The notes under the pieces: model-generated | What the model was told of the DNA's origin: nothing | The model's input: the letters and a program-made list of their open reading frames with translations, nothing else | Database searches by the model: none | In this document: piece after piece, positions 34,558 through 43,226 of the stretch | Layout of the letters: every line of letters starts with the position of its first letter | Position numbering within the stretch: position 1 is the first letter of the stretch | Made by a program: the position numbers and the translations under genes | Source: JAEUMY01 sp031394355 | Lineage (GTDB): Bacteria > Pseudomonadota > Gammaproteobacteria > Burkholderiales > Usitatibacteraceae | Direction: 5' to 3' | Length of the DNA: 64,000 bases | Assembly (NCBI GenBank): GCA_031394355.1 | Contig: JANNSU010000020.1 | Span: 18,959 to 82,958, forward strand

Positions 34558-35853
34558 ATGGCAAGAAATGTGGTGGTCATCGGGCTTCAATGGGGCGACG
34601 AGGGCAAGGGGAAGCTGGTCGACTGGCTGACGGACAATGTGGCGGGCGTCGTGCGATTCCAGGGAGGACACAACGCCGGTCATACGCTGGTCATCGGTGG
34701 CAAGAAGACCATCCTGCGCCTCATTCCCAGCGGCATTCTTCACCCCCACGTCACCTGCTTCATCGGCAATGGCGTTGTCGTGTCGCCAAAGGCCCTGCTC
34801 GACGAGATCGCCGAGCTGGAACGTGCCGGTCTGGATGTGGTGAGTCGCCTGCGCATTTCCGAGGCTTGCCCGCTGATCCTCCCCTATCACGTCGCCATTG
34901 ACCAGGCACGCGAAGCCGCGAAGGGCGAAGCCAAGATCGGCACGACCGGGCGCGGGATCGGCCCCGCCTATGAGGACAAGGTCGCGCGCCGCGCGATCAG
35001 AGTGCAGGACCTCTTCATGCGTGAGCGGTTTGCGGCCAAGCTGGGCGAGGTGCTGGACTATCACAACTTCATTTTGAAAAACTTCTTCAAAGTGGCCACG
35101 GTGGATTTTCAGACCACGTTGGAGGAGACGTTACTGCTTGCGGAAAAGCTGAAGCCGATGGTTGCAGATGTGTCCGGACAGGTGAACCAGATGATGCAGG
35201 AAGGCAAGAGCATCCTGTTCGAAGGCGCACAGGCCGCGTTGCTCGACATCGACCATGGCACCTATCCTTACGTGACGTCCAGCAACTGCGTCGCAGGTCA
35301 GGCCTGCGCAGGCGCGGGCGTCGGCCCCAATGCGCTGCACTACGTTCTTGGCGTGGCCAAGGCCTATGCCACTCGGGTCGGCGCTGGACCGTTTCCGACG
35401 GAGCTGGATGACGAGGTGGGTGAGCATCTGCGTGCACGCGGCAATGAATATGGTTCGGTCACTGGCCGCCCGCGCCGCTGCGGCTGGTTCGATGCAGCCG
35501 CCCTGAAGCGTTCCGTGCAATTGAACGGTGTATCAGGGCTCTGCATCACCAAACTCGATGTGCTCGATGGACTCGATGTGGTTCGGCTGGCCACTGGCTA
35601 CAAGGTGGGTGGCCAGATCCGCGATATTCTTCCAGTTGGTGCGGAGGCGCTGTCCATTTGTGAACCCATCTACGAGGAATTTCCCGGCTGGACGGAGAGC
35701 ACCTTCGGCATCAGGTCATTCGATGCGTTGCCCGCCAATGCCCAATCCTACCTGCAGCGTCTGCAGTCCCTGATCGGTGCGCCGATCGATATCATTTCCA
35801 CAGGCCCGGACCGCGAAGAAACCATCGTGATGCGGGACCCATTCAAAGCCTGA
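34558..35853 (+). CDS. purA: Adenylosuccinate synthetase
   Basis: Joins IMP and aspartate using GTP in AMP synthesis. The N-terminal GLQWGDEGKGK P-loop, FQGGHNAGHT, GTTGRGIGPAYEDK and FEGAQAALLDIDHGTYPYVTSS are clear. The ATG at 34558 gives the standard start (MARNVVVIG), with AAGGAG upstream; 431 residues. It follows hisZ after 2 bp, the usual betaproteobacterial order. Confidence 0.97.
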   Translation: MARNVVVIGLQWGDEGKGKLVDWLTDNVAGVVRFQGGHNAGHTLVIGGKKTILRLIPSGILHPHVTCFIGNGVVVSPKALLDEIAELERAGLDVVSRLRISEACPLILPYHVAIDQAREAAKGEAKIGTTGRGIGPAYEDKVARRAIRVQDLFMRERFAAKLGEVLDYHNFILKNFFKVATVDFQTTLEETLLLAEKLKPMVADVSGQVNQMMQEGKSILFEGAQAALLDIDHGTYPYVTSSNCVAGQACAGAGVGPNALHYVLGVAKAYATRVGAGPFPTELDDEVGEHLRARGNEYGSVTGRPRRCGWFDAAALKRSVQLNGVSGLCITKLDVLDGLDVVRLATGYKVGGQIRDILPVGAEALSICEPIYEEFPGWTESTFGIRSFDALPANAQSYLQRLQSLIGAPIDIISTGPDREETIVMRDPFKA

Positions 35854-35870
35854 CCAAAGAGGGAAGCGCC

Positions 35871-36020
35871 ATGAAAGTCTGTCCAATCGCCATTGCAGTC
35901 GGCTGTCCGAAGTGCCCCGCCTACAAGATCTGCCCGGCCAAGGCATCCCTGGGCGGGTATGAAGAGGTAAAGCCCCCGGCAGAGAAGCCAGCCCCCGCAA
36001 AGGGAAAGAAAAAGCGCTGA
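35871..36020 (+). CDS. Small cysteine-rich protein downstream of purA
   Basis: ORF of 49 residues starting MKVCPIAIAVGCPKCPAYKI. Cys residues at 4, 12, 15 and 21 (one CxxC pair plus flanking Cys) suggest metal binding, and the C-terminal half is Pro/Ala/Lys-rich, ending KKKR. An excellent ribosome-binding site (AGAGGGAAG) sits 6 bp before the ATG, and the gene starts 17 bp after purA, so it is probably expressed with it. I do not recognise a named family. Confidence 0.68.
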   Translation: MKVCPIAIAVGCPKCPAYKICPAKASLGGYEEVKPPAEKPAPAKGKKKR

Positions 36021-36026
36021 CGCCGC

Positions 36027-36130
36027 TGCCCAGAAGAGGACTCGGTCACGTTCCGCGACCCCGGCAGCCGTTTGCATCGGCTGCCCTTCGAGTCCTCCGG
36101 GAAGGCCGCAGGGCCTTCCCTGTTCTGGGC
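36027..36130. other. Multi-armed foldable element carrying a copy of the tRNA-Leu 3' end
   Basis: A closing stem GCCCAGAA (36028-36035) with TTCTGGGC (36123-36130) continues into GAGGACTCG (36036-36044) with CGAGTCCTC (36089-36097). Inside are hairpins GTCACG/CGCGAC (36045-36059, one mismatch) and GGCAGCCG/CGGCTGCC (36063-36085); a perfect 9-bp side hairpin GGGAAGGCC/GGCCTTCCC lies at 36099-36120. The first 18 nt (36027-36044) repeat the 3' end of the neighbouring tRNA-Leu (36171-36188). It could be a structured RNA, a purA-operon terminator region without a T-run, or a remnant of a tRNA-targeting mobile element. Confidence 0.7.
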
Positions 36131-36137
36131 GGAAATG

Positions 36138-36161
36138 AAAAAACCCGCCGAAGCGGGTTTT
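36138..36161 (-). terminator. Intrinsic terminator of tRNA-Leu
   Basis: On the minus strand AAAACCCGC, loop TTCG, GCGGGTTTT and further T residues form a perfect 9-bp stem directly after the tRNA. The plus strand has a shorter T-run and may also stop transcription from the purA side. Confidence 0.9.
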
Positions 36162-36167
36162 CTGAAA

Positions 36168-36254
36168 TGGTGCCCAGAAGAGGACTCGAACCTCCACAGT
36201 GTTGCCACCGCTAGGACCTGAACCTAGTGCGTCTACCAATTCCGCCATCTGGGC
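36168..36254 (-). tRNA. tRNA-Leu, anticodon CAG
   Basis: 87 nt including an encoded CCA. The acceptor stem is GCCCAGA/TCTGGGC, the D-arm has GGTAGACGC, the anticodon loop TTCAGGT (CTG at 36218-36220 on the plus strand) sits on a CTAGG/CCTAG stem, there is a long variable arm, and the T-arm is GAGGTTCGAGTCCTC. These features identify a class II leucine tRNA reading CUG. Confidence 0.97.
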
Positions 36255-36387
36255 ATTTCTTGAAGCAGGCAACAGGGAGCCTGTCAGGGCTGCACTGCAC
36301 TCCCAAGCAACGATTTACCATTGCCTCACATAAACAACCCCGGCACAAGGCCCGGTCTGTAAAATGAAGGGCGAATTCTAATGAAAA

Positions 36388-38793
36388 GTGACTCAATTGT
36401 CCAACCGTAAAGCCCCTCCCCGTCCTTCACTGCGCGCCACTGATCCGTTTCTCGCTCGCGAGCAGGGCAAGTATGACAATCCGCTGCCGAGCCGCGAGAT
36501 GATCCTGTCCCTGCTGGAAACAGCAGGCATTCCAGTGTTTGAAGAAGAGCTGGTGCAACAGCTCGACATCACCAGCGAGGAGGCGGATGCCTTCACCCGA
36601 CGGTTGAATGCCATGGAGCGTGAAGGCCAGCTGATGCGCAACCGCAAAGGTGCGCTCTGCCTGATCGAGAAGCTCGATCTGATCAAGGGACGGGTTCAGG
36701 GACACGCAGACGGATTCGGCTTCCTGGTGCCCGACGATGGAAGTGATGACCTCTTTCTGGGGCCCAAGCAGATGCACAAGGTGCTGCACGGTGACCGGGT
36801 CATGGCCAAGGAGATCGGCGTCGATCGCAAGGGGCGCCGCGAAGGCAGCATCGTCGAGGTCATCGAGCATGTGAACGAGCGCATCGTCGGGCGAATATTC
36901 GCAGAGCACGGCGTGCTGTTCCTCGTGGCCGAGAACAAGCGTATCAATCAGGACATCCTGATCGAGCCTGGACATGACGGTGGCGCCGAACCGGGTCAGG
37001 TCGTCGTGGGTCAGTTGGTGGCGCAGCCATCCAAGAACGCCGAGCCGATTGCACGGATCGTCGAGATCCTCGGCAACTATGCCGACCCGGGCATGGAGAT
37101 CGAGATTGCGTTGCGCAAGCACGCTTTGCCGCACGAGTGGCCGGATGCGGTGTTGGCATTGGAACAGAAGCTGCCGAAGAAAGTGCTGGCAAAGGATCTG
37201 GCAGACCGCGAGGACTTGCGCGCGCTGCCCTTCGTCACGATTGACGGGGAAACGGCGAAAGACTTCGATGACGCGGTGTACTGCGAGCCGCGCGGCAAGG
37301 GCTTCCAGCTTTGGGTGGCCATTGCCGACGTGAGCCACTACGTGAAGCCCGGTGATGCGTTTGATCGCGAGTCGATTCTGCGCGGCAACTCCGTCTACTT
37401 CCCGCGCCGGGTCATCCCCATGCTGCCGGAGGCACTGTCGAATGGGCTGTGTTCGCTGAAGCCCGAGGTCGACCGCCTGGTGATGGTGTGTGAAATGTCC
37501 ATCTCCAGTGCCGGCACATCGGCGGGCGAGATCAAGTCACATCGCTTCTATCCCGCAGTGATTCACTCACAAGCGCGACTCACCTACACCAAGGTGTGGG
37601 ACTACCTCTCTGCCAAGGATGAGGAGAGCCGCAGCGCTTCGGGCGTGTCTGCGCCGCTGCAGCCGCATGTGGATGCGTTGTATGCCGTGTACAAGACCTT
37701 GCTGAAAGAACGCATCAAGCGTGGCGCCATCGACTTTGACTCCGCTGAAACGGAAGTGCGCTTCAACGAAGCCGGCAAGATCGAGAAGATCGTGCCGATC
37801 ATGCGCAATGATGCCCACCGCCTCATCGAGGAATGCATGCTTGCGGCCAACGTATGCACCGCGCATTTCATTCTCGGCCTCGAGCATGCCGCGCTGTATC
37901 GCATCCACGAGCCACCCAATCCGGAAAAGCTCGAAGTTCTGCGTACCTTCCTCAAGGATTTCGCGTTGAGCCTGTCGGGTGGTGAAGAACCCGAAGCACG
38001 CGAATATTCGCTGTTGATCGACAAGATCAAAGCGCGTCCGGATGGCCAACTGTTGCAGACCGTGATGCTGCGGTCTCTGATGCAGGCGGTGTACTCGCCG
38101 GACAATTGCGGTCACTTCGGGTTGGCGTATGACGCCTACACGCACTTCACCTCGCCCATCCGCCGCTATCCGGATTTGCTGGTGCATCGAGTGATCAAGG
38201 CGCTGCTGAAGCAGGACACCTATCAGCCCTCGCAGTCCTGGCATGAGTTGGGTGCGCAATGCTCCATGACCGAGCGGCGCGCAGATGAGGCGACGCGGGA
38301 CGTCATGAACTGGCTGAAGTGCTACTTCATGAAGGACAGGCTGGGTGAGAGCTTCACCGGCACGATCAGCAGCGTCACGAGCTTCGGCATATTCGTCTCG
38401 CTCGACGAGTTCTTCGTCGAAGGTCTGGTGCATGTTTCCGATCTGGGCCAGGACTACTTTCATTACGACGCCAAGCGCCACGTCATGGCGGGCGAGCGCA
38501 GCGGCAAGCGCTTTCGGCTGGGTGACCGCATCACCGTGCGCGTGGCGAGGGTCGATCTGGAAACCAGCCGTATCGATTTTGCACTCGACGAGCAGATGGC
38601 CACTGGCGGACGCAAGACCATGACCATCACTCGTGCGCCGGATGCCCCCGCGGAGGACGCTGCCTCGCCACCGGCCAAACTGCGTGACATCGACAAGCGC
38701 GAAGCGCGTGCCGTATCGCAGGGGCGGAAAGAAAACAAGCAGGCCAAGAAGCCCGCCACGGCAGGTACGCTGCTTGGCAGGAAGAAGCGCTGA
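36388..38793 (+). CDS. rnr: Ribonuclease R
   Basis: 3'-5' exoribonuclease degrading structured RNA. In order: winged-helix-like N-terminus, cold-shock domains, the RNB catalytic domain with DGETAKDFDDAVY (about residues 288-300) and PDNCGHFGLAYDAYTHFTSPIRRYPDL split across 570-596, then an S1 domain (GTISSVTSFGIFVSLDEFFVEGLVH) and a basic tail. 801 residues. The start used is GTG at 36388; a TTG at 36397 is possible, and an ATG at 36381 is out of frame and stops quickly. Two palindrome copies lie within the gene, read in different phases. Confidence 0.95.
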   Translation: MTQLSNRKAPPRPSLRATDPFLAREQGKYDNPLPSREMILSLLETAGIPVFEEELVQQLDITSEEADAFTRRLNAMEREGQLMRNRKGALCLIEKLDLIKGRVQGHADGFGFLVPDDGSDDLFLGPKQMHKVLHGDRVMAKEIGVDRKGRREGSIVEVIEHVNERIVGRIFAEHGVLFLVAENKRINQDILIEPGHDGGAEPGQVVVGQLVAQPSKNAEPIARIVEILGNYADPGMEIEIALRKHALPHEWPDAVLALEQKLPKKVLAKDLADREDLRALPFVTIDGETAKDFDDAVYCEPRGKGFQLWVAIADVSHYVKPGDAFDRESILRGNSVYFPRRVIPMLPEALSNGLCSLKPEVDRLVMVCEMSISSAGTSAGEIKSHRFYPAVIHSQARLTYTKVWDYLSAKDEESRSASGVSAPLQPHVDALYAVYKTLLKERIKRGAIDFDSAETEVRFNEAGKIEKIVPIMRNDAHRLIEECMLAANVCTAHFILGLEHAALYRIHEPPNPEKLEVLRTFLKDFALSLSGGEEPEAREYSLLIDKIKARPDGQLLQTVMLRSLMQAVYSPDNCGHFGLAYDAYTHFTSPIRRYPDLLVHRVIKALLKQDTYQPSQSWHELGAQCSMTERRADEATRDVMNWLKCYFMKDRLGESFTGTISSVTSFGIFVSLDEFFVEGLVHVSDLGQDYFHYDAKRHVMAGERSGKRFRLGDRITVRVARVDLETSRIDFALDEQMATGGRKTMTITRAPDAPAEDAASPPAKLRDIDKREARAVSQGRKENKQAKKPATAGTLLGRKKR
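36891..36902. repeat. GCGAATATTCGC copy inside rnr (first)
   Basis: Exact copy, read as RIFA. Confidence 0.95.
38000..38011. repeat. GCGAATATTCGC copy inside rnr (second)
   Basis: Exact copy, read as R-EYS-L. Confidence 0.95.
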
Positions 38794-39533
38794 TGTCGAA
38801 GGCGCAAACCCTCTTCGGTTTTCACGCCATCGGCGGACGATTGCGGACGCGGCCCGGCTCGATTCAGGAACTCTACGTTGCGGAGGGTCGCCAGGATCCG
38901 CGAATGAAGGATCTCTTGCGAACTGCTGCTGCTGCGAATATTCGCACCATGACCGTGCCGGTCAATCGGCTGGTTGGCATGGCAGGCGGGGGGCGGCACC
39001 AGGGCGTCGTGGCGGTTGTTGACCCGCTGCAGCTCCCGCAGTTTGTGGATGATGTCCTGGATACGCTGGACGTGCCGCCGTTGCTTCTGGTGCTGGACGG
39101 CGTGCAGGATCCGCATAATCTCGGCGCCTGCCTGCGCGTGGCGGACGCAGCGGGCGCGCATGCGGTCATTGCGCCGAAGGATCGCAGTGTCGGGCTGACA
39201 GCCACTGCTGCCAAGGTCGCATCGGGTGCGGCGGAATCGGTGCCTTACATCACAGTGACCAATCTGGCTCGTACATTGCGTGAGCTCAAGGATCGCGGCA
39301 TCTGGCTCACCGGCGCAGATGAAGGCGGTCAGTCAACACTATTCCAGGCGAAGTTGTCCGGGCCGATGGCGTGGATTCTCGGCGCCGAAGGCGAGGGCTT
39401 GCGGCGCCTCACGCGCGATGTCTGCGATGACATTGTCAGCATTCCCATGGCAGGTGCGGTGGAAAGTCTCAATGTTTCTGTTGCCGCCGGTATCTGCCTG
39501 TTCGAGTCGCGCCGCCAGCGAACCCTAGCCTGA
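38793..39533 (+). CDS. rlmB: 23S rRNA 2'-O-methyltransferase (Gm2251) RlmB
   Basis: SpoU-family methyltransferase of 246 residues with the N-terminal substrate-binding domain (FGFHAIGGRLRTRPGSI) and the knotted catalytic domain: LDGVQDPHNLGACLRVADAAG, ILGAEGEGLRRL and GAVESLNVSVAAGICLFE. The ATG overlaps the rnr stop (TGATG), and rnr-rlmB is a conserved pair. The palindrome at 38934-38945 encodes Ala-Asn-Ile-Arg. Confidence 0.95.
   Translation: MSKAQTLFGFHAIGGRLRTRPGSIQELYVAEGRQDPRMKDLLRTAAAANIRTMTVPVNRLVGMAGGGRHQGVVAVVDPLQLPQFVDDVLDTLDVPPLLLVLDGVQDPHNLGACLRVADAAGAHAVIAPKDRSVGLTATAAKVASGAAESVPYITVTNLARTLRELKDRGIWLTGADEGGQSTLFQAKLSGPMAWILGAEGEGLRRLTRDVCDDIVSIPMAGAVESLNVSVAAGICLFESRRQRTLA
38934..38945. 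repeat. GCGAATATTCGC copy inside rlmB
   Basis: Exact copy, read as ANIR. Confidence 0.95.
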
Positions 39534-39666
39534 AGTCCGGGGGCGGTAGTTACGCCTGCGATCGGGGTCAACATCACCACAGCACCAGCCACACTCTGTC
39601 ACCCCAATGGCTGCGGGCGACGCTATACTCACGCCGCCTGAATCTTTGAACCCTCCGGGAGTCACC

Positions 39667-42483
39667 ATGTTGCCCACGATGTTTCGATTGCGTGCCCTGA
39701 TTGCGCGTGCTTTTCCTGCCTTTGCGCTAACTGCGCTGGTCTTGTCCGTTCCCATGACCGCCCTTGCCCAGGCTGATTCAGCCAAGGCTGCCGCAAGCAC
39801 AGCGCCAAAAGTTGCGCCGCAAGTCATGCCGCAGGGTGTGCAACGCTTGCACAGCGTGGAGGGCATCACCGAGTACCGCCTGCCGAATGGGTTGAGAGTG
39901 CTGCTGTTTCCGGATCAGTCAAAGCCGACTGTGACCGTCAACATCACCTATCTCGTAGGCTCGCGCCATGAGAACTACGGCGAGACCGGCATGGCCCATC
40001 TGCTGGAGCATCTGGTGTTCAAGGGCACGCCAAAGATTCCACAGTTGGACAAGGAATTCAACAAGCGCGGCATGCGGCCCAATGGCACCACCTGGCTGGA
40101 TCGCACGAACTACTACGAGCTGTTTCAGGCCGGTGATGACAATTTGAAGTGGGCCATCGAGATGGAGGCAGATCGCATGGTCAATGCCTTCATCGCCAAG
40201 AAAGACCTCGATTCGGAAATGACCGTGGTTCGCAACGAATACGAGCGCGGTGAGAATGCGCCGTTCCAGGTGCTGCTGAAGCGCATGCAGAGCATCGCGT
40301 TCGACTGGCACAACTACGGCAACTCGACCATCGGCAATCGTTCGGACATCGAGAATGTCGACATCACCAATTTGCAGGCCTTCTATCGTCGCTATTACCA
40401 GCCCGACAATGCCGTCCTGCTCATCGCCGGGAAGTTCGATGAGGCGAAAACGCTGGGCTGGGTCGCGCAGGCGTTTGGCAAGATTCCCAAGCCGAAGCGT
40501 GTGCTGCCGAAGCTCTGGACGGTTGAACCCACGCAGGACGGCGAACGCACGTTCATGGTTCGACGCAAGGGCGATATCCAGATCGTTGCATTGGCCTACA
40601 AGTTGCCTTCCGCACTGCATGCGGACAGTGACGCCGTCGGATTCGTCAATTTTGTCCTGACCGACACGCCGTCCGGCCGCCTGCACAAGGCGCTGGTCGA
40701 GACCGGCAAGGCGTCGCAGGTTGTCGGCTTTCCGCTGCAGGGACAGGACATGAGCCTGCATCTCATCGGTGCGGTGGTGAAGAAGGGTGAACCCATCGAG
40801 CCCGTGCGCGATGAATTGATTCGTATCGTCGAAGAATTCCACAAGAGTCCGCCGACCAAGGAAGAGCTGGAACGGGCCAAGAAGAACTTTTCCAACCTGT
40901 TCGAAAAGACGCTCAACAACCACGAGTCCATCGGGCTTCAGCTTTCCGAATACATTGCACTCGGCGACTGGCGCCTGTTCTTCCAGTCCCGGGACGAGGT
41001 TGAGAAGGTATCCGCAGAACAGATCAGCAAATCGGCGAAGGACTATTACCGGCGCGATAATCGGGTTGTCGGCATGTTCCAGCCGGAAGACTCGCCGCAG
41101 CGTGCCGAGATTCCCGCACCGCCCACGGTTCAAGCGGTGATGGAGAGCTTCAAGCCCAAGGCTGCCGCGGCACAGGCCGAGGCGTTTGATCCGTCCACGG
41201 TCAACGTCGACAAGCGCACCCGGGTCACGAAAGTAGGCGACCTCAAGGTGGCAATGCTCACCAAGAAGAATCGCGGCGAGACGGTCAATGTGAGCGTTCG
41301 CCTGCACGCGGGTGACGAGAAGTCGCTGTTCGGCAAGTCCGCGACCGCAACGTTGACCGGCGCGATGCTCGCCCGCGGCACGACCCGATTGAGCCGTACC
41401 CAGATCGCGGACGAATTCGACAAGCTGAAAGTTTCAGGCGGCGTGTCAGGGCTGGGTGCCAGCATGCAGACCACAGCGCCGAATGTTGCCGCCGCCATCC
41501 GCCTTGCGGCGCATGTGATGCGCGAGCCGGCGTTCCCGGAAGCCGAGTTTGAGCAGTTGAAGAAGCAGATTCTCACCAACATCGAGGCACAGAAAAGCGA
41601 GCCCGGCCCGCGTGCCAGTGAGGCAATGAGCGTGCACTTCAACCAGTACCCGAAGGGTGACTGGCGCTATGCCGGCACGCTGGATGAGCTGGCAGAGTCC
41701 ATCAAGAGCGTCACGCTGGATGATGTGAAGCGATTCCATGCTGACTACTACGGTGCGGCACAGGGAGAGGTGGCAGTCGTTGGCGACTTCAATGAAGGCG
41801 ACGTGTCCAAGGCACTGCAAGAGTCATTTGGCAGTTGGAAGGCCAAGGTGCCGTATCAGCGCATCGAATCCACCTTCAAGGAGGTCGCTCCGATCAATCG
41901 CGCCATCGAGACGCCGGACAAGGAAAATGGCGTGTTCACCGCCCGACTCAATGTCAATCTGCGGGATGATGATCCGGATTTTGCAGCGGTGTTCATGGCC
42001 AATTACATCTTCGGCGGTGGTGCGGGCATGAACTCCCGACTCATGGAACGCATCCGGCAGAAGGATGGCCTGTCCTACGGTATCGGATCGCAGCTTGCCG
42101 TGGGCGCAATCGACCGCGCCGGCTACTGGGCGGTTCAGGGGACTGCCGCGCCGCAGAACATCGCCAAGGTCGAGGTCGCTTTCAAGGAAGAGCTTGAACG
42201 CATCCTGAAGGATGGCTTCACGCAGGCAGAACTTGCCGTGGCGAAGTCAGGCGCTTTGCAGATGTTCTTGCAGGCGCGTGCGCAGGACGGCGCGTTGGCC
42301 GGCGGCTGGACGGGCTATCTCTTCCTGGGCCGCAGCTATGCGTGGCAGAAGCAATTCGAGGAAAAGATTCAGGCACTCAAACCTGAGGATCTGGCTGCTG
42401 CTGTGCGCAAGCATATCGATCCGGCCAAACTGAGTATCTTCAAAGCGCTCGACAGCAAGAAAGCGGCTGCTGCAGCAAAGTAG
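39667..42483 (+). CDS. Secreted M16-family zinc metallopeptidase, double-domain
   Basis: Protein of 938 residues with a signal peptide (AFALTALVLSVPMTALAQ) and two M16 halves. The first half has the inverted zinc motif HLLEH (about residues 109-113) in GMAHLLEHLVFKGTPK plus a downstream Glu region (NEYERGENAP); the second half (from about residue 510) lacks HxxEH and has the RQKDGLSYGIGSQ-type substrate motif, as in pitrilysin-like peptidases that form a closed chamber. It probably degrades peptides in the periplasm. The ATG at 39667 is preceded by GGGAG; an upstream in-frame ATG (39607) lacks a ribosome site. Confidence 0.92.
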   Translation: MLPTMFRLRALIARAFPAFALTALVLSVPMTALAQADSAKAAASTAPKVAPQVMPQGVQRLHSVEGITEYRLPNGLRVLLFPDQSKPTVTVNITYLVGSRHENYGETGMAHLLEHLVFKGTPKIPQLDKEFNKRGMRPNGTTWLDRTNYYELFQAGDDNLKWAIEMEADRMVNAFIAKKDLDSEMTVVRNEYERGENAPFQVLLKRMQSIAFDWHNYGNSTIGNRSDIENVDITNLQAFYRRYYQPDNAVLLIAGKFDEAKTLGWVAQAFGKIPKPKRVLPKLWTVEPTQDGERTFMVRRKGDIQIVALAYKLPSALHADSDAVGFVNFVLTDTPSGRLHKALVETGKASQVVGFPLQGQDMSLHLIGAVVKKGEPIEPVRDELIRIVEEFHKSPPTKEELERAKKNFSNLFEKTLNNHESIGLQLSEYIALGDWRLFFQSRDEVEKVSAEQISKSAKDYYRRDNRVVGMFQPEDSPQRAEIPAPPTVQAVMESFKPKAAAAQAEAFDPSTVNVDKRTRVTKVGDLKVAMLTKKNRGETVNVSVRLHAGDEKSLFGKSATATLTGAMLARGTTRLSRTQIADEFDKLKVSGGVSGLGASMQTTAPNVAAAIRLAAHVMREPAFPEAEFEQLKKQILTNIEAQKSEPGPRASEAMSVHFNQYPKGDWRYAGTLDELAESIKSVTLDDVKRFHADYYGAAQGEVAVVGDFNEGDVSKALQESFGSWKAKVPYQRIESTFKEVAPINRAIETPDKENGVFTARLNVNLRDDDPDFAAVFMANYIFGGGAGMNSRLMERIRQKDGLSYGIGSQLAVGAIDRAGYWAVQGTAAPQNIAKVEVAFKEELERILKDGFTQAELAVAKSGALQMFLQARAQDGALAGGWTGYLFLGRSYAWQKQFEEKIQALKPEDLAAAVRKHIDPAKLSIFKALDSKKAAAAAK

Positions 42484-42503
42484 TGGCGGGTCATCGCTTC
42501 CAG

Positions 42504-42532
42504 CAAAAAGCCCCGCGATGCGGGGCTTTTTG
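42504..42532. terminator. Bidirectional intrinsic terminator
   Basis: CAAAAAGCCCCGC and GCGGGGCTTTTTG flank a GAT loop, giving a 13-bp perfect stem with A-run and T-run on opposite sides. It separates the convergent M16 peptidase and small lipoprotein genes and can serve both. Confidence 0.95.
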
Positions 42533-42592
42533 TTGAACGTCCGGCTGGCGACACCGTGAATTCACGGGCAGCGAAAACAGTGGCACAGCGCC

Positions 42593-42892
42593 TCAGCGAT
42601 TGCAGTCGCGCAAGATTTCCTCGAGCTGGATGTGATGCCGAGTCGACAGATTGCGCATGCTGGCTTCGTAACGGGCGAAATCCGCCACCGCCTTGGCCTG
42701 GTCCAGCTTGTCGACCGGCTTGCGGTTGCGATCCGAGATCTGGGTGGGATTGAGTGGTGCGATCTTGCATTCCGGTGCTTGCGTGCTGGTCTGGGCATCC
42801 GGCAGGCTGGCGCAGCCAGCGAATGCTGCAAGCACGGGGGCCAGCAGCAGAGATTTGATCGAAGCCTTGTGAATCAGGGTGTTGGCGTTCAT
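42593..42892 (-). CDS. Small lipoprotein of unknown function
   Basis: Protein of 99 residues with a lipoprotein signal peptide ending in AFAGCASLP (lipidated Cys at about residue 27). The mature part has Cys residues in PECKIAP and near the C-terminus (RDCNR) and a helical segment KLDQAKAVADFARYEASM. I do not recognise a named family. It is transcribed opposite to its neighbours and ends at the shared terminator. Confidence 0.72.
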   Translation of the reverse strand: MNANTLIHKASIKSLLLAPVLAAFAGCASLPDAQTSTQAPECKIAPLNPTQISDRNRKPVDKLDQAKAVADFARYEASMRNLSTRHHIQLEEILRDCNR

Positions 42893-43032
42893 GGACAGTC
42901 CTTTCTACAGTGGTCAGCTGTCAGACTTGCAGGCAGCCATTCTGTTCCCGCACGTCGCAGCGCTCTGATTCTGCGCCGCCTTCTGGCTATTGCAAAGCCC
43001 TGCAAAACCCTTGATTGCTAAGTGCTGATTTG

Positions 43033-43063
43033 TTGGACATTTTTCCCCATTTGCGGTTAGAAT
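43033..43063 (+). promoter_or_regulatory. Probable promoter of the rpsF operon
   Basis: TTGGAC (43033-43038) and TAGAAT (43058-43063) with a 19-bp spacer; GTTAGA at 43056 would give 17. The 333-bp gap before rpsF otherwise contains a long leader and no gene. The first 140 bp (42893-43032) are mostly unremarkable. Confidence 0.5.
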
Positions 43064-43191
43064 CTTGGCCTCGCGTCAACGGATGGCCCGGTAGAAGTTG
43101 AATTCCGGTGTCATCCGGCGCTGAAGTACCCCCGGGAAGCCTGCTTCCCACACCCTTGCCTCACCCGCGTGCGCATGCGGGGAGGCTTTCC

Positions 43192-43206
43192 GCGGACAAG
43201 GTCCGC
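43192..43206 (+). promoter_or_regulatory. Hairpin just upstream of the rpsF ribosome-binding site
   Basis: GCGGAC-AAG-GTCCGC folds to a perfect 6-bp stem, ending 8 bp before the AAAAGGAG ribosome-binding site of rpsF. The leader also contains GAAGC/GCTTC and CCGG/CCGG pairings. A role in autogenous control by S6:S18 is conceivable but I cannot match the known leader motif with certainty. Confidence 0.4.
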
Positions 43207-43226
43207 AAACCCAAAAGGAGAATTGA

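Noticed and set aside
39919..41307. 462-codon open frame on the minus strand across the M16 peptidase gene
   Set aside because: Antisense to a well-supported metallopeptidase with no domain of its own.
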